Assembly (NCBI GenBank): GCA_025965815.1 | Contig: JAOPWF010000465.1 | Coordinates: 1 to 12,589 of the forward strand | Source: Mycobacterium sp. | Lineage (GTDB): Bacteria > Actinomycetota > Actinomycetes > Mycobacteriales > Mycobacteriaceae | DNA: 12,589 nucleotides | Direction: 5' to 3' | Part shown: in pieces, positions 7,012 through 12,589 of the stretch | Layout: every line of letters starts with the position of its first letter | Numbering within the stretch: position 1 is the stretch's first letter | Position numbers and translations under genes: made by a program | Notes under the pieces: generated by a model | What the model was told of the DNA's origin: nothing | Database searches by the model: none | What the model saw: the letters and a program-made list of their open reading frames with translations, nothing else

Positions 7012-8592
7012 TTACAGCTCACCTGCGTCGATGGCGTCCTTGACTTCCTGCGCGTGCGCGACCTGGGATGCGGTGTATCCGATGAACAGGGCCACCGCGC
7101 CGACCAACACCGCAACCGCGGCCACCCACAGCAATCCGTAGGTGTAGCCCTGGTCGAGCGCATGCAACTGGACGCCGTCCATATTCTTCACCGGACCGGT
7201 CGTGCCGCCGAGATAAAGCGTCCTGGACGTGATGACGGCCTGGATGATCGCCAGCACCACGGGGCCACCGAGGTTCTGCAACATCAACGCGATCGCCGAT
7301 ACCGGGCCGATCTGGTCGAAGCCGACGCCGGCGATCGCCGACACCATCAGCGGAACCACGATCATGCCGATGCCGAATCCGCCCACCACGATGGGGATGA
7401 CGAGGTCGGGGAAGTACGGGATGCCCCGGTTCAGCGTGGAGCCGTACAGCATTGCGCCCAGGACCAGGATGCCGCCGCCGATCACCAGCACCCGCGGCGG
7501 GAACAGCGACACCAGATGTGACGACAGGCCAAGGCCGATGCCCAGCGCAATGACGAACGGGATGAACCCGATGCCGGCGCGCAACGCGCTGTAGCCCAGG
7601 ATGTCCTGGACGTAGAGGCCGATCAGCACCGTGAGGGTGAACATCACGCCGCCGGCCAGGAACACCGCCGCGAACGTCGCGACTCGGTTGCGGTCCCGGA
7701 ACAGCGAGAAGGGCACGACGGGGTTCTGTGCGGTGCGCTCGACGACGACGAATGCGGCGAACGCGAGCAGGGCCGCCAGGCCGGAGCCGAGGGTGACCGG
7801 CTCCAGCCAGCCGTTCTCCGGGCCCTGGGTGAAGCCGAACACCGCGGCGGTGCAGCCGATGGTGGCCAGGATCGCGCCGGTGGCGTCCAGCTTCATCGGT
7901 TCGCGGTGGGTCTCGCGCAGTGTGGTGTAGGCGAGGTAGATCATCAGCACGCCGACCGGCACATTGACCAGGAACGCCAGCCGCCACGACACCTCGGTGA
8001 GCGCGCCGCCGACGACGAGGCCCATCACCGAACCGACACCGGTCATCGCGGCGAACACCGCGGTCGCGGCATTACGCGCGGGACCCGCGGGGAAGGTTGT
8101 CGCCACCAGCGCGAGGCCGGTCGGCGAGGCGATCGCCGCGCCCACGCCCTGCAGCAGGCGCGCGACGACCAGGGTGGGCTCGTCCCAGGCGATCCCGCAG
8201 AGGATCGACGCGATCGTAAAGAGCGCGACACCACCGATGAAGGTCCGCTTGCGGCCGATGGTGTCACCGAGGCGGCCGCCTAGCAGCATCAGTCCGCCGA
8301 ACGTCAGCACATAGGCGGTGATCACCCAGCTGCGCCCGGCGTCGGAGAGGTTGAGCTCGTTCTGGATCTTGGGCAGCGCCACGATCGCCACGGTGCTGTC
8401 CATCGTCGCAAGCAGCTGCATGCCACCGATCGCGACCACGGCGGCGATGAACCGGCGCGAGGGTACCCAGGTGGGAAGCCTGCCGGCCCGCTCCAGGGCT
8501 GTCCGCTCCATCCGCATCGGAATCGCGCGCTGCGTGCCGCCTTCGGCGTCACGATGCATGGCTGCGCGCTCCGCATCATTGAGAGCCGTCAT
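7012..8592 (-). CDS. efpA: EfpA efflux/lipid transporter (MFS, DHA2 family)
   Basis: A 526-residue 14-helix MFS transporter. It begins MTALNDAERA and ends AIDAGEL, like M. tuberculosis EfpA (530 aa) as I recall it, and lies next to cysG as there, so it is the likely orthologue. EfpA in M. tuberculosis is essential, is induced by isoniazid and has been linked to drug efflux; structural work suggests lipid transport. Motifs: hydrophilic N-terminal extension (1-45), D1-like TMDSTVAIVALP with Asp65, motif A GGRLGDTIGRKR (105-116), motif C GVGSVMGLVVGG (about 185-196). Cytoplasmic C-terminal helix HAQEVKDAIDAGEL. The start ATG 8592 has only a poor Shine-Dalgarno sequence (AGGG at about 11 nt) but TAGGGT 8 nt upstream, favouring a leaderless mRNA. 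It is separated from cysG by 33 nt containing its own promoter candidate. Confidence 0.96.
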   Translation of the reverse strand: MTALNDAERAAMHRDAEGGTQRAIPMRMERTALERAGRLPTWVPSRRFIAAVVAIGGMQLLATMDSTVAIVALPKIQNELNLSDAGRSWVITAYVLTFGGLMLLGGRLGDTIGRKRTFIGGVALFTIASILCGIAWDEPTLVVARLLQGVGAAIASPTGLALVATTFPAGPARNAATAVFAAMTGVGSVMGLVVGGALTEVSWRLAFLVNVPVGVLMIYLAYTTLRETHREPMKLDATGAILATIGCTAAVFGFTQGPENGWLEPVTLGSGLAALLAFAAFVVVERTAQNPVVPFSLFRDRNRVATFAAVFLAGGVMFTLTVLIGLYVQDILGYSALRAGIGFIPFVIALGIGLGLSSHLVSLFPPRVLVIGGGILVLGAMLYGSTLNRGIPYFPDLVIPIVVGGFGIGMIVVPLMVSAIAGVGFDQIGPVSAIALMLQNLGGPVVLAIIQAVITSRTLYLGGTTGPVKNMDGVQLHALDQGYTYGLLWVAAVAVLVGAVALFIGYTASQVAHAQEVKDAIDAGEL

Positions 8593-8600
8593 AGCGGGCT

Positions 8601-8606
8601 ACCCTA
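8601..8606 (-). promoter_or_regulatory. Candidate -10 box of efpA
   Basis: TAGGGT (minus strand) ends 8 nt before ATG 8592. At 17 bp further upstream TTAAGC (8624-8629) is a weak -35. The surrounding 25 bp is strikingly AT-rich for this genome. Together with the identical box at the paralogue this is the best-supported promoter candidate in the window. Confidence 0.55.
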
Positions 8607-8613
8607 CAGTAAT

Positions 8614-8630
8614 CTTAAGAATTGCTTAAG
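8614..8630. repeat. CTTAAG-N5-CTTAAG repeat, candidate operator of efpA
   Basis: Two copies of the palindrome CTTAAG (8614-8619 and 8625-8630), 11 bp apart start to start, about one helical turn. They lie across the -35 region and spacer of the efpA promoter candidate, and the right copy contains the cysG stop codon (8626-8628). The arrangement suits a dimeric regulator; none is known to me. The repeat is absent before the paralogue. Confidence 0.4.
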
Positions 8631-9840
8631 TCGCGAAGGCGGCCACCGCACCGATCACGATGATCGCGGGAGGTCGCACGCCCTCCGCGCGGATTCGCTC
8701 CGGCGCGTCGGCCAATGTGGCCCGTAAAGTCCGCTGGGCGGCGGTGGTGCCGTGCTGGACCACCAGAACCGGCGTATCCGCAGGTCGGCCGCCTTTCAGC
8801 AGTACATCCGCGAACAATTCGATGCGTTCGACGGCCATCAGCAAAACGATCGTTCCCGACATCGCGGCCAGCGCATTCCAATTCACTAACGATTCGGGGT
8901 GATCCGGCGCAACATGGCCGCTGACCACCACAAACTCATGCGTGACGGCGCGGTGCGTGACCGGTACACCGGCCAGTGCGGGCACCGCTATGGCACTTGT
9001 CACACCCGGCACCACGGTTACCGGGATTCCGGCGTCCGCGCAGGCCAGTACCTCCTCGTACCCGCGGGCGAAAACGAACGGGTCACCGCCCTTGAGACGG
9101 ACCACGAACTTGCCGTCCCGGGCCCGATTTATGAGAACGTCATTAATCGCGTCCTGGGCCATCGCCCGCCCGTACGGGATCTTCGCCGCGTCGATCACCT
9201 CGACGTGCGGGGCCAGCTCGGCGAGCAGTTCGGGCGGCGCGAGCCGGTCGGCGACGACGACGTCGGCGTGGGCCAGCAGCCGCCGTCCGCGGACGGTGAT
9301 CAGCTCGGGGTCGCCGGGGCCACCGCCGACCAGGGCGACACCGCCGGCCACGACACCGGGGATGACGCCGGCGTCCGCGGTGATGACACCGCGCTGGAAT
9401 GCCTCGTGGATGGCCGAGCGGATGGCCGCCGACCGGCGGTGCTCGCCGCCGGCCAGCACACCGACCGACAGGCCCTCGTAGTCGAAGGACGCCGGGGTGA
9501 CCGCGGTGCCGTCACGCGCCACATCGGCGCGCACACAGAAGATGTGGCGGCGCTCGGCCTCGTCGACGACCGCCGCGTTCACCCCCGGGTCATCGGTGGC
9601 GGCGATGGCATACCAGGCATCCTCGAGGTCGCCGTCCCCAAAGTCGCGCAGGGTCAGCGTGATTCCGGAGTCCTTGGCGAAGGCCTCGACCGCCGGTGTC
9701 GCCGCCCGGGTGATGACGTGCACCTCCGCCCCGTTCGCGACGAGCAGGCCGAGACGGCGCTGCGCCACCGTCCCCCCTCCGACCACGACGACCTTCTTCC
9801 CGGTCAGCCGCAGGCCGACAAGGTAGGCGTTCTCGGTCAT
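8626..9840 (-). CDS. cysG: Siroheme synthase: precorrin-2 dehydrogenase/ferrochelatase fused to uroporphyrinogen-III methyltransferase
   Basis: A 404-residue fusion enzyme. The C-terminal SUMT domain (about 168-400) methylates uroporphyrinogen III to precorrin-2, the branch point to siroheme and cobalamin; motifs are VGGGPGDPELIT (171-182), RLKGGDPFVFARG (248-260), VPGVTSAIAVPALAGVPVTHR in part (277-297) and MAVER. The N-terminal Rossmann domain (about 1-130) has KVVVVGGGTVAQRR (16-29) and should oxidise precorrin-2 and insert iron; Asp106 probably aligns with the catalytic Asp104 of E. coli CysG. The segment between the domains (about 131-167) is short, so the helical dimerisation domain of the 457-aa E. 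coli enzyme is reduced; M. tuberculosis CysG is similar in length. ATG 9840 overlaps the cobB stop as ATGA, so it is coupled to cobB. Confidence 0.95.
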   Translation of the reverse strand: MTENAYLVGLRLTGKKVVVVGGGTVAQRRLGLLVANGAEVHVITRAATPAVEAFAKDSGITLTLRDFGDGDLEDAWYAIAATDDPGVNAAVVDEAERRHIFCVRADVARDGTAVTPASFDYEGLSVGVLAGGEHRRSAAIRSAIHEAFQRGVITADAGVIPGVVAGGVALVGGGPGDPELITVRGRRLLAHADVVVADRLAPPELLAELAPHVEVIDAAKIPYGRAMAQDAINDVLINRARDGKFVVRLKGGDPFVFARGYEEVLACADAGIPVTVVPGVTSAIAVPALAGVPVTHRAVTHEFVVVSGHVAPDHPESLVNWNALAAMSGTIVLLMAVERIELFADVLLKGGRPADTPVLVVQHGTTAAQRTLRATLADAPERIRAEGVRPPAIIVIGAVAAFAT

Positions 9841-11207
9841 CCGGCGAGCCTAGAGGTTGCCGCATGCGCGACGAATCGGGCGACTGCGCGCGGCTCGGCA
9901 ACCGGATGGGTGTGCAGGTAGGCCGCGTGCACACCGGCGTGCACGGCGCCGTCGCGTACCGTGCGCCCGTCGCTGCCCCGGTAGGCCCAGGCCGGGTCGT
10001 AGCTTTGCGCGAAATCCACTGTGGTGCAGTGGAATTCGTGGCCCACCACGCGTTGCCCGGTGCTGTGCAGCGACGAGTCGACCACCGCGACGGCGTCGCG
10101 GTAGCCGAGTGTCAGCGAGTCGGTGAAGCGCGCCGACCCGGCTAGCACCCCGCACATCGGCTGGCCGTCGAGGTCGGAGACCAGATAGGTGAGGCCTGCG
10201 CATTCGGCGTGCACCGGGGCGTAAGCGGCCAGCGCGCTGATCTGCTGACGCGCAACGCTGTTGGCCGACAGCTCGGCGGCGTACTGCTCCGGAAAGCCGC
10301 CCGGCAGCACCAGCGCGTCGGCGCCGGCCGGCAGCGGCTCGATCAGCGGGTCGAACTCGACCACCTCGGCCCCGGCGGCCCGCAGCAGTTCACCGTGTTC
10401 GGTGTAGCCGAAGTTGAACGCCCGGCCCGCCGCCAGCGCGACGGTGCTGCGGCCGGGCACCGGATCCCCCACCTCGGCGCCGGCATCCCACGGCGGATCG
10501 CCGACGTGCGCCGTGGCGGCGGCGACGACGCCCGCCAGGTCGACATGGCGTGCCACGATGGCGGACATCGCCTGCACCGCGGCGCGGGCATGCGTGCCGT
10601 GTTCGGTGGCGGTGATGAGACCGAGATGTCGTGATGGGACGGACAGGTCATCGGCGCGTGGGATCGCGCCGAGCACGACGACGCCGGCCTGCTCGCAGGC
10701 CTGCCGCAGCACCGCCTCGTGTCGCAGTGAACCGACCCGATTGAGGATCACCCCGGCGATGCGGGTGGCGTCATCGAAGGTGGAGAAGCCATGCAGCAGG
10801 GCCGCGATGCTGTGGCTCTGCCCGCGGGCATCCACCACCAGCACGACGGGGGCGCCGAGGAGCGCGGCGACGTGCGCGGTGGATCCCCGTGCGGGGCCGA
10901 CCACGCCTGCGTCTATCCGGCCGTCGAACAGGCCCATGACACCCTCGATCACCGCCAGGTCGGCGTCTTCGCTGCCGTGCCGGTAGAGCGGGCCGATCAA
11001 CGGCTCTCCGACGAGAACCGGATCGAGGTTGCGGCCCGGGCGTCCCGACGCGAGCGCGTGGTAGCCGGGGTCGATGAAGTCGGGGCCGACCTTGAACGGT
11101 GCCACCCGGTGACCGGCCCGGCGCAGCGCGCCCATCAGACCTGTTGCCACGGTGGTCTTTCCGCTGCCCGATGCCGGTGCGGCGATGACGACGGCGGGAG
11201 TCGTCAC
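9837..11207 (-). CDS. cobB: Cobyrinic/hydrogenobyrinic acid a,c-diamide synthase
   Basis: Uses glutamine and ATP to amidate the a and c side chains of the corrin ring in cobalamin synthesis. The protein has 456 residues, near the 457 of M. tuberculosis CobB. The N-terminal dethiobiotin-synthetase-like ATPase domain starts with the P-loop PASGSGKTT (11-19), followed by KVGPDFIDPGYH (39-50) and VIEGVMGLFDG (86-96). The C-terminal class I glutamine amidotransferase domain has LPGGFPEQYAAELS (301-314), the nucleophile Cys336 in HAECAGL, and a terminal YLHTHP (430-435) with the catalytic His. Both domains look intact. The start is GTG 11207 with a weak Shine-Dalgarno sequence, 66 nt after cobO. 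It overlaps cysG by 4 nt. In mycobacteria it belongs to the aerobic (late cobalt) route. Confidence 0.97.
   Translation of the reverse strand: MTTPAVVIAAPASGSGKTTVATGLMGALRRAGHRVAPFKVGPDFIDPGYHALASGRPGRNLDPVLVGEPLIGPLYRHGSEDADLAVIEGVMGLFDGRIDAGVVGPARGSTAHVAALLGAPVVLVVDARGQSHSIAALLHGFSTFDDATRIAGVILNRVGSLRHEAVLRQACEQAGVVVLGAIPRADDLSVPSRHLGLITATEHGTHARAAVQAMSAIVARHVDLAGVVAAATAHVGDPPWDAGAEVGDPVPGRSTVALAAGRAFNFGYTEHGELLRAAGAEVVEFDPLIEPLPAGADALVLPGGFPEQYAAELSANSVARQQISALAAYAPVHAECAGLTYLVSDLDGQPMCGVLAGSARFTDSLTLGYRDAVAVVDSSLHSTGQRVVGHEFHCTTVDFAQSYDPAWAYRGSDGRTVRDGAVHAGVHAAYLHTHPVAEPRAVARFVAHAATSRLAG
9847..9852 (-). promoter_or_regulatory. Possible -10 box before cysG, inside cobB
   Basis: TAGGCT (minus strand) ends 6 nt before ATG 9840, within the last codons of cobB. 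It uses the codons TCT and AGG, which are unusual in GC-rich mycobacteria, hinting that the sequence may be kept for another reason. The ATGA overlap with cobB already explains cysG expression, so this is weak. Confidence 0.2.
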
Positions 11208-11273
11208 GACCGCTGGCCTGCTGTCGCGTTCACCGCTTCACCCGATGGCCGTGTTCTCTTCGTTCACGCTCCG

Positions 11274-11888
11274 CTACCACTCGATCCCTTTCTGGCCCTT
11301 GCGGCCCGCGTCCATCGGATGCTTGACCTTCGTCATCTCGGTGACCAGGTCGGCGGCGTCGAGCAGCGGCCGCGGCGCGTCCCGGCCGGTGATGACGACG
11401 TGCTGGGTGCCGGGCCGGCCGGCCAGCGTGGCGATCACCTCGTCGACGTCGACCCACCCCCACTTCAGTGGATAGGTGAACTCGTCGAGGACGTAGAAGT
11501 CGTGTTGCTGCGCGGCCAGCCTGCGCGCGATCTCGGCCCAGCCGTCGGCCGCCGCGGCGGCGTGGTCATCGTCGGAGCCAGGTTTGCGCGACCACGACCA
11601 GCCGGCACCCATCTTGTGCCACTCGACGGGGCCACCGACGCCGTGGTCGTCGTGCAGCCGGCCCAGCTCGCGAAAAGCGGCCTCCTCGCCCACTTTCCAC
11701 TTCGCGCTCTTGACGAACTGGAACACCGCGATATTGAAACCGGAGTTCCACGCCCTCAGCGCCATACCGAACGCGGCGGTGGACTTGCCCTTGCCCGGGC
11801 CGGTGTGCACGGCCAGCAGCGGTGCGTTGCGGCGGGCCCGGGTGGACAGGCCGTCGTCGGGAACCGTGAGCGGGCGGCCCTGTGGCAT
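11274..11888 (-). CDS. cobO: Cob(I)yrinic acid a,c-diamide adenosyltransferase
   Basis: Transfers the adenosyl group from ATP to the reduced cobalt of corrinoids (CobA/CobO/BtuR family). The protein has 204 residues, normal for the family. Features: P-loop GPGKGKST (30-37), FQFVKSAKWKVGEE (57-69), a Walker-B-like YVLDEFTYPLKWGW (132-145), ITGRDAP (167-173), and the C-terminal hallmark KGQKGIEW. A Ser/Arg-rich N-terminal segment of about 20 residues precedes the core. ATG 11888 has a strong Shine-Dalgarno sequence AAAGGGG about 8 nt upstream. It lies 21 nt downstream of the chelatase gene and 66 nt before cobB, so the four genes probably form one operon. No cobalamin riboswitch is visible in the window. 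Confidence 0.97.
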   Translation of the reverse strand: MPQGRPLTVPDDGLSTRARRNAPLLAVHTGPGKGKSTAAFGMALRAWNSGFNIAVFQFVKSAKWKVGEEAAFRELGRLHDDHGVGGPVEWHKMGAGWSWSRKPGSDDDHAAAAADGWAEIARRLAAQQHDFYVLDEFTYPLKWGWVDVDEVIATLAGRPGTQHVVITGRDAPRPLLDAADLVTEMTKVKHPMDAGRKGQKGIEW

Positions 11889-11909
11889 CAGCGTCCCCTT
11901 TGAGGTCTG

Positions 11910-12589
11910 TTACGCGGCCGAGCGGACGATATCGGTCAGGTCGTCCGCCCGCAGCTGCGCCAGCCGGACCGACGGCGCCCGCAGCTGAACCGCCAGCCGC
12001 TCGGCGAGACCCAGCCGCACATACGACGTCTCACAGTCCACCACCACGGCGGCGGTGCCCTCGGCGACCAGCCGTCCCGCGGCGATACGCACCCGGCCCA
12101 GCGGGTCCGGGCCGCCGGTCGCCCGGCCGTCGGTCAGCACGACGACCAGGCAACGCCGCGCCCTGTCACGCGCCCGCTCACGCAGCACCATGTCGCGGGC
12201 GGCCAGCAGCCCCTGCGCCAGCGGTGTCTTGCCGCCGATGTCGAACCGGGCCAGCCGCTGCCCGGCGATGGTCACCGAGGAGGTCGGCGGCAACAGGACC
12301 TGCGCGGTGTCCTGGCGGAAGGTGATGACGGCGACCTTGTCCCGGCGCTGATAGGCGTCTCGCAGCAGCGACAGGGTGGCCCCGCTGACGGCGGCCATCC
12401 GGTCGCGGGCCGCCATCGAGCCGGAGGCGTCCACCAGGAACACCACCAGGTTGCCCTCGCGGCCCTCGCGCACCGCGCGCCGCACGTCCTCGGCGCGTGG
12501 GCGTGGACTCCCCGACCGGTCCTGTCGTCTGGCGGCGGCCAGCAGCGTCGCGAAAATGTGCACGCCGTGGCCGTCCCTGGCGTCGTCGG
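11910..12589 (-). CDS. ChlD-type chelatase subunit, C-terminal vWA part (cut by window edge)
   Basis: The reading frame is open to the right edge, so only the last 225 or so residues are visible; M. tuberculosis Rv2850c at this position is about 630 aa with an N-terminal ChlI-like AAA+ domain. The visible part has the linker [19 protein letters not shown], then a von Willebrand A domain with the MIDAS sequence DASGSM (12414-12431), a conserved Thr in [10 protein letters not shown], and LTDGRATGG. The GTG at 12563 is internal and is not the true start. Such ChlI/ChlD proteins are annotated as magnesium chelatase, but mycobacteria make no chlorophyll; with cobO and cobB next to it, partnership with CobN in cobalt insertion is more likely (inference). 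It ends 21 nt before cobO. Confidence 0.92.
   Translation of the reverse strand, partial: DDARDGHGVHIFATLLAAARRQDRSGSPRPRAEDVRRAVREGREGNLVVFLVDASGSMAARDRMAAVSGATLSLLRDAYQRRDKVAVITFRQDTAQVLLPPTSSVTIAGQRLARFDIGGKTPLAQGLLAARDMVLRERARDRARRCLVVVLTDGRATGGPDPLGRVRIAAGRLVAEGTAAVVVDCETSYVRLGLAERLAVQLRAPSVRLAQLRADDLTDIVRSAA

Larger units (their letters stand above)
5475..8592 (-). repeat. Tandem duplication of an efpA-type gene
   Basis: Two head-to-tail DHA2 transporter genes (5475-6959 and 7012-8592), separated by 52 bp, similar along most of their length and both preceded by GTAGGGTAG at the same distance. The divergence in protein sequence shows an old duplication or acquisition of a close homologue. 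No IS, direct repeat or integration scar flanks the pair. Confidence 0.8.

Noticed and set aside
5466..7043. Plus-strand open frame (525 codons) antisense to the efpA paralogue
   Set aside because: Same cause as above: it covers a clear 14-helix transporter gene, and the product is extremely rich in Asp, His, Gln and Arg with no domain.
11208..11273. Cobalamin riboswitch before cobB
   Set aside because: The 66-nt gap is too short for the aptamer and no B12-box-like sequence was seen.

Overview
The window is a GC-rich chromosomal segment from a mycobacterium, probably an environmental Mycolicibacterium-type species. The gene order (infB, ylxR, nusA, rimP, a divergent lipoprotein/DUF4439 pair, proS, efpA, cysG, cobB, cobO, ChlI/ChlD-type chelatase) follows the M. 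tuberculosis Rv2839c-Rv2850c block as I recall it. Protein lengths also fit that block: NusA 347 aa, RimP 182 aa, CysG 404 aa, CobB 456 aa. No phage, IS, CRISPR, tRNA or rRNA signal was seen.

Layout. Positions 1-2384 (minus strand) hold the transcription/translation operon rimP-nusA-ylxR-infB. The infB gene is cut by the left edge, and rimP and nusA overlap by 4 nt. Positions 2596-3647 (plus strand) hold a coupled pair, a small alanine-rich lipoprotein and a ferritin-like DUF4439 protein, diverging from rimP across a 211 bp spacer and converging on proS. Positions 3696-8592 (minus strand) hold proS and two tandem MFS transporter genes of the EfpA/DHA2 type. Positions 8626-12589 (minus strand) hold siroheme/cobalamin genes: cysG, cobB, cobO and the C-terminal part of a chelatase, cut by the right edge.

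How the genes work together. The left block makes RimP (30S maturation), NusA (elongation/termination), YlxR (RNA binding) and IF2, a standard bacterial information-processing operon. In the right block, CysG makes precorrin-2/siroheme, CobB amidates the corrin ring, CobO adenosylates it, and the chelatase fragment looks like an ATPase helper for metal insertion. The efpA genes lie between the tetrapyrrole genes and proS.

Main unusual points. (1) efpA is tandemly duplicated: the right copy looks like the orthologue of M. tuberculosis EfpA and the left copy is a diverged paralogue placed between efpA and proS. (2) Both copies share a 9-nt upstream block, GTAGGGTAG, with a TAGGGT -10-like box exactly 8 nt before ATG. 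Similar TANNNT boxes lie 5-8 nt before ylxR, proS and cysG, suggesting leaderless or near-leaderless starts. (3) An AT-rich CTTAAG-N5-CTTAAG repeat sits at the efpA promoter and overlaps the cysG stop codon, a candidate operator. Everything else is ordinary core mycobacterial genome.
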